Positions 9,505 to 17,157 of a stretch of 64,000 nt of DNA are shown here, piece after piece. Position 1 is the stretch's first letter; every line of letters begins with the position of its first letter. Source of the stretch: JAJXWB01 sp964634325 (lineage in GTDB: Bacteria > Pseudomonadota > Alphaproteobacteria > Rhizobiales > Beijerinckiaceae). Made by a program: the position numbers and the translations under genes. The stretch spans positions 124,001-188,000 of the forward strand of contig CAZWJF010000005.1 of assembly GCA_964634325.1 (NCBI GenBank). The letters run 5' to 3'. The notes under the pieces are model-generated. The model made no database searches and had not been told where the DNA came from. It was given only the letters and a program-made list of their open reading frames with translations.

Positions 9505-10764
9505 CTATCCCGAATTGACGATTCGCGCTTGTCTTTGCGAAGCGGCTATCCGGGCGGCGATTTCCATCGCGGCGACGCCGACGAAAGCGCAGGCGATGCA
9601 GCCGACGGCGGAAAGGCTCAGCCCCAGTCGCGCGAGGCCGTAAGCCAAGGCCAACGGGCCGATCGCGCGCGCAAACAGACTCGCCAGCGCAAGATCGCCA
9701 ATGATCGCGCCATATCCGCGCCGGCCGAACAGCGCCAGCGCCACGGTGCCGCGCGCGATGGTCATCAGACCATTGGACATGCCGAGCGCCGCCGAGAAAC
9801 ACAGGGCCAGTGCGAGGCTCATCGAACCGGACAGCAAGAAGAGCAGAGCGGGCGGCAGCAGCATGACCGCGACCCTGCCGGCGACGATCGCCGGAAAACG
9901 TCCACCCCAGATCATTTCCGCGAAACGCGCCAGCACCTGCCCGGGACCGAAGGCCATGCCGACCAGAATCGCCTGCTCGCCATTGAGGCCGGCCTGAAGC
10001 ATCGCGCCGATCATGTGGATCGAGAGCGCGGCGATCACCAGTTGATGGCCGGCGATGGCGGTCGCGAGCGCGACGAAGGCGCTGCGCCGGGCCGAACCCT
10101 GCAAAGGCGCGTCCTCGCGATTCTCGGCTTCGGCGTCCGCCTGCTCGATATGCTGGTCCGCGCCGGGCGCGCCGCCGAGCGTGGCGAGATAAACAGGAAG
10201 GCAAAGAGCGATCATGCCCGCCGCATAGGCGAAATAGGCGGTCCGCCAGCCCCAGCGCTCGCACAGCCACGCCGTGATCGGCCAGAACGCCGTCGAGGCG
10301 AATCCGCCGAGAAAGGTGACGTAGGTGATCGCCCGGCGTCCCTGGCCCCCGGCCACCTGCACGAGGCCCGCAAACCCAGCGTCGTAGAGCGTAAGCGCCG
10401 AGGCGACGCCGAGCAGCGCGCATCCAAGAAAGAAGCTGACCGGTCCGCTCGCGGATGCAGCGAAGGCGAGGGCGCCCGCCGCAAACAACACGCCGACCGA
10501 AAGCACCTGCCGCCCCCCGCGCCGGTCGATCGTCCGCCCCACCCATGGCGCGACCATCGCGCCGACGAGCAGCATCAGCGAGAAGCCGCCGAACGCCGCT
10601 TCGCTCGACAGGCCGAGGTCGGCGGCCATCAGCTTTCCCGTCACGGAGAAAGGGTAGTAGATCACGCCCCAGGCGTAGAGCTGCGCGGCGCCCACGCCGA
10701 CGACGGCGCGGCGAAATCGTCGAGAGGACGCCAGTTCGCCGGCGCCTGCAGTGGATTCGACCAT
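9505..10764 (-). CDS. MFS transporter
   Basis: 419-residue membrane protein with about 12 hydrophobic segments, the first starting at AVVGVGAAQLYAWGVIYYPF. The loop 2-3 signature region is WVGRTIDRRGGR, close to the MFS motif A (GxxxDRxGRR). A charged central loop (QHIEQADAEAENRED) separates the halves, as usual. Substrate unknown; the N-terminal half resembles proton-linked monocarboxylate/oxalate-like MFS proteins, a weak guess. It sits alone between dnaB and the rplI terminator, so it should have its own promoter in 10765-10900. A 16-base palindrome covers its start codon. Confidence 0.85.
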   Translation of the reverse strand: MVESTAGAGELASSRRFRRAVVGVGAAQLYAWGVIYYPFSVTGKLMAADLGLSSEAAFGGFSLMLLVGAMVAPWVGRTIDRRGGRQVLSVGVLFAAGALAFAASASGPVSFFLGCALLGVASALTLYDAGFAGLVQVAGGQGRRAITYVTFLGGFASTAFWPITAWLCERWGWRTAYFAYAAGMIALCLPVYLATLGGAPGADQHIEQADAEAENREDAPLQGSARRSAFVALATAIAGHQLVIAALSIHMIGAMLQAGLNGEQAILVGMAFGPGQVLARFAEMIWGGRFPAIVAGRVAVMLLPPALLFLLSGSMSLALALCFSAALGMSNGLMTIARGTVALALFGRRGYGAIIGDLALASLFARAIGPLALAYGLARLGLSLSAVGCIACAFVGVAAMEIAARIAASQRQARIVNSG

Positions 10765-10776
10765 GCTTCAGCATGG
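10761..10776. promoter_or_regulatory. Perfect 16-base palindrome over the MFS start codon
   Basis: CCATGCTTCAGCATGG has 7-base arms around TC and includes the MFS ATG (minus strand, 10764-10762). It could be a repressor operator or an mRNA hairpin that limits translation. Chance occurrence cannot be excluded. Confidence 0.3.
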
Positions 10777-10900
10777 CGGAACTGTCCTGAAATGTCAGTG
10801 CCCCGCTACGGTTCCGCCCGTCGAGGCCGATTCGACGCTCGCATGGCGAGCGAATGAGCGAACTCCGACGCCGGACGGCGCGCGTTTCCTTCAACCTCAC

Positions 10901-10931
10901 AAAAAAAGGCCGCGGACTCGCCGCGGCCTTT
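10901..10931 (-). terminator. Rho-independent terminator of rplI
   Basis: On the minus strand the arms GGCCGCGG and CCGCGGCC (10921-10928 and 10908-10915) enclose a 5-base loop and are followed by seven T (10907-10901). It lies 24 bases after the rplI stop. Confidence 0.9.
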
Positions 10932-10954
10932 CGATTGTCGGGTCGAGGGTGCGA

Positions 10955-11518
10955 TCAGCGCTCGTCGCCGCCGGCCTCCGCCAGAGCGGCGCCGACTTCG
11001 AGACCGAGATCGTCCATCGACGTCTCCTCGCGCACGGTGACGCTCTCGCCGCGCTCCTGACGCTCGGCTTCTTCCGCCGAGCGGGCGACGTTGACCGTCA
11101 CATTGACCTCGACCTCCGGATGCAGCCGCACCGGCACGCCGTGCAGGCCGAGCGTCTTGATCGGATGCAGCGCGATGACCTGCTGGCGATTGACGCTGAC
11201 GCCGCCCGCCGTAATGGCGTCGGCGATGTCGCGCGACGACACGGAGCCGTAGAGCTGGCCGGTCTCGCCCGCCTGACGGATGATGACATAGGTCTTGCCG
11301 TCGAGCTTGCCGCCGACCTTCTCGGCCTCGGCCTTGGCTTCGAGGTTGCGGGCCTCGAGTTGGGCGCGTTCGCCCTCGAAGCGCTTCTTGTTGCCTTCGG
11401 TGGCGCGCAGGGCCTTGCCGCGCGGCAGCAGGTAGTTGCGCGCGAAACCGTCGCGCACGCGCACGACTTCGCCCATCTGGCCGAGCTTGGCGACGCGTTC
11501 GAGCAGAATGACTTCCAT
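10955..11518 (-). CDS. rplI: 50S ribosomal protein L9
   Basis: 187 residues. The N-terminal rRNA-binding domain MEVILLERVAKLGQMGEVVRVRDGFARNYLLPRGKA is canonical, followed by the long central helix and the C-terminal domain (YGSVSSRDIADAI). It is longer than E. coli L9 (149) because of an acidic C-terminal tail, as in other Rhizobiales. A strong AGGAGA site precedes the ATG at 11518. It is the last gene of rpsF-rpsR-DUF2232-rplI and ends at an intrinsic terminator. Confidence 0.97.
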   Translation of the reverse strand: MEVILLERVAKLGQMGEVVRVRDGFARNYLLPRGKALRATEGNKKRFEGERAQLEARNLEAKAEAEKVGGKLDGKTYVIIRQAGETGQLYGSVSSRDIADAITAGGVSVNRQQVIALHPIKTLGLHGVPVRLHPEVEVNVTVNVARSAEEAERQERGESVTVREETSMDDLGLEVGAALAEAGGDER

Positions 11519-11533
11519 GATTTTCTCCTGTTC

Positions 11534-12514
11534 TTATGAGATTGGGTCAGGGGTCGCGGACTTTCGGGTCCGCAGGTGAAAGGCGGCGTCGACCAGCCCG
11601 ACGATCGCCAGAAGCATGAAGGGCCACGGAGGCAGCAGAACAATGAAGGCGTAGAGCATAAACAGCAGCGCAGGCCGCATGCTCGAGCCGCGTGTGAGGA
11701 CGTGCGCGACCGCCAGTCCCTGCAGCGCGAAGGCCGAGCCGAACGCGGCGGCGAAGACGCCCGAAACGGCGCCCGGCAGACCGCCCAGAAACACAAGGCC
11801 GCAGGCCGCCGCGAACAGCGCGCCGAACAGCGGCGGGATCGCCAGATCGTCGGCGATGGACGGCCAAGCGCGCGGCAAGCTGCCGGATATCAGCGACACG
11901 CGGCCCGCCAGCCAGAGGTTGACGCTCATGGTGATCAGCTCCGACGCCGCCACGCCGATGGGCGCGGCGAAAACCATGTAGCGAGCGAGCTGATCCGCGT
12001 TGATCGAGCCCGGCGCGCGCGAGCTCTTGAGCATCTCTTCGATGAGCGGCCGCGCCTCGTTGGCGGCCATGTCGATCATGGCGGCGAATCCGCCGTTGCG
12101 CCACGCCATGTATACAATGCCGCCGGATATCGTGACGATCGCTACCAGCGCAGTCGCCAACAAAGCGAAAGTCGGCGCAAGATCGCGTCCGCGCCGGTCG
12201 TCGCGGGGCGGCGCGAGAAGCGCGGCCGCGGCGATCAGGGCCGCGGGACCGCCGATCGACGCCAGATAAACCACGGCGAGAACCGGGTGAAAAACGTAGC
12301 CGATGAACGCGCCGCCGACCAACGCGGCCGCCGCGCCGATCGAGAGGCCAAAGCCGAGCGCGGCGATCATGACGGGCATCGGCGCGAAATAGCCGAGCGC
12401 AAAGGTGATGAAGGAACCGCGCGCGGCGAGCACGAACAGCAACGCGGCCGCCAGGCCGGCGGCGATCGCCACCAGCGCGCCCGCGCCGATCGTCTTGATC
12501 TTCGTGTCCGTCAT
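11534..12514 (-). CDS. DUF2232 (YybS-like) membrane protein
   Basis: 326 residues with about eight hydrophobic segments (for example AGALVAIAAGLAAALLFVLAARG and PVMIAALGFGLSIGAAAALVGG). This membrane family is regularly found between rpsR and rplI in alphaproteobacteria, and the order is preserved here. Function unknown; the position suggests a growth-linked envelope role. The gap of 150 bases to rpsR contains two hairpins, while rplI follows only 15 bases downstream. Confidence 0.85.
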   Translation of the reverse strand: MTDTKIKTIGAGALVAIAAGLAAALLFVLAARGSFITFALGYFAPMPVMIAALGFGLSIGAAAALVGGAFIGYVFHPVLAVVYLASIGGPAALIAAAALLAPPRDDRRGRDLAPTFALLATALVAIVTISGGIVYMAWRNGGFAAMIDMAANEARPLIEEMLKSSRAPGSINADQLARYMVFAAPIGVAASELITMSVNLWLAGRVSLISGSLPRAWPSIADDLAIPPLFGALFAAACGLVFLGGLPGAVSGVFAAAFGSAFALQGLAVAHVLTRGSSMRPALLFMLYAFIVLLPPWPFMLLAIVGLVDAAFHLRTRKSATPDPIS

Positions 12515-12604
12515 CTCGAGCTGTCCCGCCTTCCAGCGGTTAGGAGCGGATCTCCGACGCGTGTCGGCGTCAGCCGAGGGCGCGTCAGGTCCGGTCCAGC
12601 CATA

Positions 12605-12627
12605 TCCGGCGGGACCGTCCCGCCGGA
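12605..12627 (-). other. Hairpin in the rpsR-DUF2232 gap
   Basis: TCCGGCGGGAC/GTCCCGCCGGA: 11-base perfect arms around one base (functional loop about 3-5 bases). There is no T-tract, so it may be an mRNA-stability or attenuating structure after the ribosomal-protein genes. Confidence 0.45.
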
Positions 12628-12655
12628 CCGATGTTCAGCGACGCGTCAGCGTCGG

Positions 12656-12676
12656 GTCATCCGCTCAGCGGATGAC
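12656..12676 (-). other. Palindrome spanning the rpsR stop codon
   Basis: GTCATCCGCT-C-AGCGGATGAC: 10-base perfect arms. The rpsR TGA (12667-12665) sits in the apex. It is probably an RNA hairpin at the 3' end of rpsR that protects the upstream message or separates expression of the downstream membrane gene. Confidence 0.45.
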
Positions 12677-12901
12677 GTAGGGCAGCAAGCCCAGGAAGCG
12701 CGCGCGCTTGATCGCCTGCGCGAGTTCGCGCTGCTTCTTGGCCGAAACGGCCGTAATGCGCGAGGGCACGATCTTGCCGCGCTCGGAGATGTAGCGCGAC
12801 AGCAGGCGCGTGTCCTTGTAGTCGATCTTCGGCGCGTTCGGGCCGGAGAACGGGCAGGTCTTGCGACGGCGGAAGAAGGGGCGACGAGCTCCAGCGGACA
12901 T
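12665..12901 (-). CDS. rpsR: 30S ribosomal protein S18
   Basis: 78 residues, canonical S18: FFRRRKTCPFSGPNAPKIDYKD, then RYISERGKIVPSRITAVSAKKQRELAQAIKRAR. The CPFSG cysteine is a single remnant of the zinc-binding set found in some S18 proteins. Its ATG shares one base with the rpsF stop (TGATG), so translation is coupled to S6, its partner on the ribosome platform. Confidence 0.98.
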   Translation of the reverse strand: MSAGARRPFFRRRKTCPFSGPNAPKIDYKDTRLLSRYISERGKIVPSRITAVSAKKQRELAQAIKRARFLGLLPYVIR

Positions 12902-13341
12902 CAGAAACCTCCCTCGGCGCTGTCTTCACGACGCGGACGCGGCGGACGATCGCCGCGCTCGCCACGATCCGGGCGATCGCCGCGCGGGCCACGGCGTTCG
13001 CCGCGCTCGCCGTCGTCGTCGCGCTTGCGCATCATCGCGGACGGACCTTCCTCGTGCTCCTCGACGCGGATCGTCATGAAGCGCAGGACGTCTTCCGACA
13101 GACCCATCTGACGCTCCATCTCCGCGATGGCGGCATGCGGCGCGTTGATGTTGAACAGCGAGAAATGCGCCTTGCGGTTCTTCTTGATCCGGTAGGCGAG
13201 GGACTTGACGCCCCAATATTCGGTCTTGTCGACCGAACCGCCGAGACCGGCGATGACCTTCTTGAACTGCTCGGTCAGGGCTTCCACCTGCTGGGCGGAA
13301 ATGTCCTGGCGAGCCATATAGACGTGCTCGTAAAGAGCCAT
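12901..13341 (-). CDS. rpsF: 30S ribosomal protein S6
   Basis: 146 residues. S6 fold starting MALYEHVYMARQDISAQQVEALTEQF, with the motif WGVKSLAYRIKKNRKAHFSLFNI, and a long charged C-terminal tail (GERGERRGPRGDRPDRGERGD) that is longer than in E. coli and typical of alphaproteobacteria. An AAAGGAAAGG stretch precedes the ATG at 13341. First gene of the operon; autoregulation by the S6:S18 complex through the leader is known in other bacteria. Confidence 0.98.
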   Translation of the reverse strand: MALYEHVYMARQDISAQQVEALTEQFKKVIAGLGGSVDKTEYWGVKSLAYRIKKNRKAHFSLFNINAPHAAIAEMERQMGLSEDVLRFMTIRVEEHEEGPSAMMRKRDDDGERGERRGPRGDRPDRGERGDRPPRPRREDSAEGGF

Positions 13342-13709
13342 GATCTGCTAGCCTTTCCTTTGCTCGCTCGTCCGGCGCGGAGCCCTTCGAGCCCGGAAAG
13401 GCTCGACGAGTTACTTCGAAGGCGGGAACACGGGAGGGCGAGGAAACCCCTCTGCGCAGGCGCGCAGCCTCCGTTCAGCCCCCGGCCGGAGCGTCGCGAA
13501 GGCGTTCGGATATATGGAACCGCTCAGGAATGCAAGGCGACGCGCGCATTGATGTGGATTTTCCGGCGAAATCCAATTGGCGCGCCCGGCAAAGGCGCAG
13601 AATCCCGCCGGTTTCCCGGCTCGAAGCTCCCGGCGCGAGTCAGCTTTGACTTTCTGGAATCCGATCTGTATACAATCTGCACTGTATACAAAATGAATCC
13701 GGAGGAACC
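13342..13709. other. Divergent control region of rpsF and vanA
   Basis: No gene in these 368 bases. The left part is the rpsF leader; it holds a hairpin CGAGCC-6-GGCTCG (13388-13405) that could belong to a ribosomal-protein leader, which I cannot confirm against the known S6:S18 motif. The right end carries the van promoter and operators (13646-13690). The stretch between shows nothing recognisable. Confidence 0.6.
13646..13690 (+). promoter_or_regulatory. vanA promoter with two TGTATACA operators
   Basis: TTGACT (13646-13651) and TATACA (13669-13674) are 17 bases apart, a good -35/-10 pair. The perfect palindrome TGTATACA occurs at 13667-13674, over the -10, and again at 13683-13690, over the expected start of transcription, 16 bases centre to centre. 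GntR/FadR-type regulators bind TNGT-N3-ACNA-like palindromes, and such a regulator (14773) is encoded in the operon. Repression relieved by a ligand is inferred. Confidence 0.8.
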
Positions 13710-14768
13710 ATGGACGCGCCGACGCTTCGCCCGTTTCCGCTCAACGCATGGTACGCGACGGCGTGGGACCACGAGGTCGGCCGACAATTGCTGGCCCGGA
13801 CGATCTGCAACCAGAAGCTCGTCCTCTGGCGGCGCGCGGACGGATCGGTCGCCGCCGTCGAGGACGCGTGCTGGCACCGGCTCCTGCCGCTCTCGCTCGG
13901 TCGGCTCGACGGCGACGACGTTGTTTGCGGCTATCATGGCCTCGCTTTCGACGGACACGGGCGCTGCACGCGCATGCCCTCGCAGGAACGGCTCAATCCC
14001 TCCGCGTGCGTGCGCGCCTATCCCGCCGTCGAACGCCACCGTTTCATCTGGGTCTGGCCCGGCGATCCTGCGCTCGCCGATCCCGCCCTCATTCCTGACC
14101 TGCACTGGAATCACGATCCGGAATGGGCCGGCGACGGCAAGCTCATTCACGTGAAATGCGACTACAGGCTGGTCGTCGACAATCTCATGGACCTCACGCA
14201 CGAGACCTTCGTGCACGGCTCCTCGATCGGCAACGCCGCGGTGGCGGAAACGCCGTTCGTGACCACGCATGGCGAGCGCTTCGCGACCGTGACGCGCTGG
14301 ATGACGGATATCGAACCGCCGCCGTTCTGGCGTGGACAACTCGGCAAACCGGGAAACGTCGACCGCTGGCAGATCATTCGCTTCGAGGCGCCGTGCACGA
14401 TCGCGATCGACGTCGGCGTGGCGCCCGCCGGGACCGGCGCGCTGGAGGGCGACCGCAGTCAGGGCGTCAACGGCTTCGTCCTGAACACGATCACGCCCGA
14501 GACCGACGGCACGTGCCATTATTTCTGGGCCTTCGCCCGCAATTACCGCATTCACGAACAGCTTCTCACGACGCAATTGCGCGAGGGCGTATCGACGATC
14601 TTCCGCGAGGACGAAGCCGTGCTCGAGGCGCAGCAGCGCGCGATCGACGCCAATCCCGGCCGCCCCTTCTACAACCTCAACATCGACGCGGGTTCGATGT
14701 GGGCGCGCAGGCTGATCGACCGCATGGTCGCGCGTGAAACCGCGCCGGCCGCGCAAGCAGCGGAGTAG
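13710..14768 (+). CDS. vanA: Rieske oxygenase, vanillate O-demethylase oxygenase subunit-like
   Basis: 352 residues. N-terminal Rieske domain with Cys54-x-His56 (CWHR) and Cys73-x2-His76 (CGYHG) for the [2Fe-2S] centre, and a catalytic non-haem iron site in DLTHETFVH (D-x2-H-x4-H). This is the VanA-type layout; O-demethylation of vanillate to protocatechuate is the best-known reaction, but relatives act on other methoxy-aromatics, so the substrate is inferred. RBS GGAGG lies seven bases before the ATG. It works with the VanB-type reductase encoded at 15534; the GntR gene lies between them. Confidence 0.85.
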   Translation: MDAPTLRPFPLNAWYATAWDHEVGRQLLARTICNQKLVLWRRADGSVAAVEDACWHRLLPLSLGRLDGDDVVCGYHGLAFDGHGRCTRMPSQERLNPSACVRAYPAVERHRFIWVWPGDPALADPALIPDLHWNHDPEWAGDGKLIHVKCDYRLVVDNLMDLTHETFVHGSSIGNAAVAETPFVTTHGERFATVTRWMTDIEPPPFWRGQLGKPGNVDRWQIIRFEAPCTIAIDVGVAPAGTGALEGDRSQGVNGFVLNTITPETDGTCHYFWAFARNYRIHEQLLTTQLREGVSTIFREDEAVLEAQQRAIDANPGRPFYNLNIDAGSMWARRLIDRMVARETAPAAQAAE

Positions 14769-14772
14769 GGCG

Positions 14773-15522
14773 ATGACGCAGGATCGTGACGTCGAAAAAT
14801 CATTGTCCCAGACCGTGAAGGCGCAACTCGCCTTGCGCGAACTGGTGCTGTCGGGCGCGCTGGCGCCGGGCGAGCGCATCGCCGAACTCGCCATGGTCGA
14901 CCGGCTCGGCCTGTCGCGCACGCCGCTGCGCGCTGCGCTGCTGCGTCTCGAACAGGAGGGATTGCTCGAGGAGATTCCATCCGGCGGTTATACGGTTCGG
15001 GCCTTCAGCGAAGCGGACATTTTCGATTCCATCGAGATACGCGGCACGCTCGAAGGCCTCGCGGCGCGGCTCGCCGCCGAGCGCGGCGTATCGGCGCCCG
15101 CCTTGGCGGAGCTCAAGGACTGCGTCGCGGCGCTGGAGGAGATCGTCGAGGCGCCGGAGATGACCGCCGACGATTTCGCGCGCTACGTGCCGCTCAACGA
15201 GCGCTTGCATGCGCTTCTCGTCGATCTCGCGCAGAGCGCGCCGCTGCGCCGCGAGATCGAGCGCGCCACCTCGCTGCCCTTCGCGTCGCCGAGCGGTTTC
15301 GTCGAGGCCCAGGCCGAGCTTCCGGAATCGCGCCGCATCCTCGTCATCGCGCAGGAGCATCATCGTCTCGTCGTGGACGCCATCCAGAATCGGGAAGGCG
15401 CGCGCGCCGAGGCGATCATGCGCGAGCACGCGCGCCTCGCGCATCGCAATCTGCAACTGGCGCTGCGCAGCGCGGCGGCCGCGAAAGTGCCCGGCGTCGC
15501 GCTCATCCGTCGGCGCGCGTGA
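14773..15522 (+). CDS. vanR: GntR-family (FCD) transcriptional regulator
   Basis: 249 residues. N-terminal winged helix-turn-helix (LRELVLSGALAPGERIAELAMVDRLGLSRTPLRAAL), then an all-helical FCD ligand domain with metal-binding-type residues (HALLVDLA.., EHHRLVVDAI, MREHARLAHRN). Start at 14773, four bases after the vanA stop, with GGAGTAGGG upstream. By position it should bind the TGTATACA palindromes in front of vanA and regulate vanA-vanR-vanB. The ligand (vanillate or a related aromatic) is inferred. Confidence 0.85.
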   Translation: MTQDRDVEKSLSQTVKAQLALRELVLSGALAPGERIAELAMVDRLGLSRTPLRAALLRLEQEGLLEEIPSGGYTVRAFSEADIFDSIEIRGTLEGLAARLAAERGVSAPALAELKDCVAALEEIVEAPEMTADDFARYVPLNERLHALLVDLAQSAPLRREIERATSLPFASPSGFVEAQAELPESRRILVIAQEHHRLVVDAIQNREGARAEAIMREHARLAHRNLQLALRSAAAAKVPGVALIRRRA

Positions 15523-15533
15523 GGGAGGCGCGC

Positions 15534-16505
15534 ATGATCGTCGAGCCGCTCCGTCGCAACGCTCGTCTCGTCGCTGTGCGAGACCTTTCGCACAACGTTC
15601 GCGAATTCCTGATCGCTCCGGACGGCGGCGCGACCGCATGGACGCCCGGCGCGCATATCGATGTCGTCGTCGCTGTCGAGTCAGGCGAACAGACGCGCTC
15701 CTACTCGCTCGTCGGCGAGGCCGCGGGCGCGTACCGTATCGCCGTGAAGCGCGAGGACGGCGGTCGCGGCGGCTCGCGCGCCATGCATGGTCTCGCGCCC
15801 GGCGCGATGGTGAAAGTCAGCGAGCCGAAGAACGCCTTCGCCCTCGATTACGCGCGGCCGGCCTATCTGTTGGTCGCCGGCGGCATCGGAGCGACGCCGA
15901 TTCTGGGGCAGGCGCTGGCGCTGGCGCGTCACGGCGCCGACGTCCGCGTCGCCATCGCCGTGCGCACGCGCGCCGACCTGCTGTTCGACGACGAATTCGA
16001 TGCGGCTCTCGGGACGCGCTGCGAGCGCTACGTCTCCTCGGAGGGACGACGCATCGATCCGGCGGCGGCCATCTCACGCCTGGCCGATGGCGGCGAACTC
16101 TACATCTGCGGACCGCTCTCGCTGGTCGAAGCGTTTCGTCGCGCCTGGGCCGAAGCAGGACGCCCGCCGCATCTCTTCCGTACGGAAACTTTCGGCTCAG
16201 GCGGCGCGCATGCGTCCGAACCTTTCCGCGTCCGCTTGCCGGCGCTCGACAGAACGATCGACGTGCCCGCCGATCGAACGATGCTGGACGCGCTCGAAGC
16301 CGCAGGCGTCGAGATCATGTCGGACTGCCGGCGCGGCGAATGCGGATTGTGCGCGGTCGACGTGCTCGAAGCCTCGGCCCCGATCGACCATCGCGACGTT
16401 TATCTGTCCGACGAGGAGCGACGTTCCAACGCGCGCCTGTGTGCGTGCGTCTCGCGCGCGCGCGGCGGCGAGATCGCTATCGATACAGGCTACAGGCCCG
16501 ACTGA
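15534..16505 (+). CDS. vanB: Vanillate demethylase reductase-like ferredoxin oxidoreductase
   Basis: 323 residues. FMN- and NAD-binding ferredoxin reductase domain (TRSYSLVGEA flavin motif; LLVAGGIGATPILGQA nucleotide motif) and a C-terminal plant-type [2Fe-2S] domain with Cys265, Cys270, Cys273 and a fourth cysteine at 303 or 305. It passes electrons from NADH to the Rieske oxygenase. The ATG at 15534 has AGGGAGG just upstream; a GTG at 15519 overlapping the regulator stop is possible but has a weaker signal. Last gene of the van operon; it converges with the TPR gene ten bases later. Confidence 0.87.
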   Translation: MIVEPLRRNARLVAVRDLSHNVREFLIAPDGGATAWTPGAHIDVVVAVESGEQTRSYSLVGEAAGAYRIAVKREDGGRGGSRAMHGLAPGAMVKVSEPKNAFALDYARPAYLLVAGGIGATPILGQALALARHGADVRVAIAVRTRADLLFDDEFDAALGTRCERYVSSEGRRIDPAAAISRLADGGELYICGPLSLVEAFRRAWAEAGRPPHLFRTETFGSGGAHASEPFRVRLPALDRTIDVPADRTMLDALEAAGVEIMSDCRRGECGLCAVDVLEASAPIDHRDVYLSDEERRSNARLCACVSRARGGEIAIDTGYRPD

Positions 16506-16514
16506 ACGCTCCGC

Positions 16515-17006
16515 TCAGCACCGCTCTGCGAGCGCCGCGATGACGGGCCACCCGACAGCGCCCGACGGATCGCTGCGACGCAGCGCGTCGAGCGCTTCGG
16601 CTGCCGGCGCCCGCTCGCCGCGCTTCAGGCGGATGAAGGCCAGCGCCTTCAAGGTGTAGAGCGCGAAGCGCGCGGGGCCGTCGTTCGCCGCGTCCGGCGG
16701 CCATGCGCGCCAGTCCTGAGGCCAGCCGGCCTGACGCGCCGCCTCCGCGAGCCCACGTTCCGCCGCCGCGAGGGCGCGGTCCAGACGCCCCTGATAGGTG
16801 TGGATCTTGTAGAGACAGAAATGGACCGGCAGTTGCGACGGCGCTGCGGCGAGGGCCGCCTCGAACAGCGCTTCGGCGCGGGCGGGGTCCGTGCGATAGG
16901 CGAGCACGCCATCTTGCAGGATAGCGTTCGTCGCCTCCGGCAATTCGCCGAAGTCGATCAGATCGTCGGTCATAGCCGGATCGCCGTCATTCTCAGTGTC
17001 GCGCAT
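16515..17006 (-). CDS. TPR-like protein, probable nitrogen-fixation accessory
   Basis: 163 residues, soluble and helical, with a tetratricopeptide-like segment ARAEALFEAALAAAPSQLPVHFCLYKIHTYQGRLDRALAAAERGLAEAARQAG. An AGGAG site eight bases upstream supports the ATG at 17006 over the internal one in MTDDLIDF. A -24/-12 sigma-54-like promoter (17035-17049) places transcription about 17 bases before the ATG. It is divergent from the [2Fe-2S] ferredoxin gene across a TGT-N10-ACA site, so a role in nitrogenase maturation or assembly is inferred. The exact partner is unknown; similar TPR proteins occur in nif clusters. Confidence 0.7.
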   Translation of the reverse strand: MRDTENDGDPAMTDDLIDFGELPEATNAILQDGVLAYRTDPARAEALFEAALAAAPSQLPVHFCLYKIHTYQGRLDRALAAAERGLAEAARQAGWPQDWRAWPPDAANDGPARFALYTLKALAFIRLKRGERAPAAEALDALRRSDPSGAVGWPVIAALAERC

Positions 17007-17034
17007 AGCACGCTCCTTGCAGGTCATTTCACAA

Positions 17035-17049
17035 GCAAGGCGCGCGCCG
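17035..17049 (-). promoter_or_regulatory. Sigma-54 -24/-12 promoter for the TPR gene
   Basis: Minus-strand CGGCGCGCGCCTTGC fits TGGCACG-N4-TTGC at all but two consensus positions and keeps the key GG-N10-GC. The predicted start of transcription near 17023 lies just before the ribosome-binding site, the same spacing as the promoter at 17953. Confidence 0.6.
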
Positions 17050-17078
17050 CGCCGCCCGGGCGGGAACGTCACGACTGA

Positions 17079-17094
17079 TGTCGGCCTTCCGACA
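17079..17094. promoter_or_regulatory. NifA-type upstream activator site (TGT-N10-ACA)
   Basis: TGTCGGCCTTCCGACA, an exact TGT-N10-ACA with extended symmetry, in the divergent gap between the TPR and ferredoxin genes. It lies about 50 bases upstream of the -12 element on the minus strand. A near-copy is at 18029. Confidence 0.7.
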
Positions 17095-17157
17095 TTGGCC
17101 GTCCATCTCGTCGGCAATTCGACACGTCGCGTCGCGGCCGCAAGCGAAGGACCTGGA

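Noticed and set aside
15519..15533. GTG start for vanB overlapping the regulator stop
   Set aside because: A better AGGAGG-type site precedes the ATG at 15534, but the GTG cannot be excluded.
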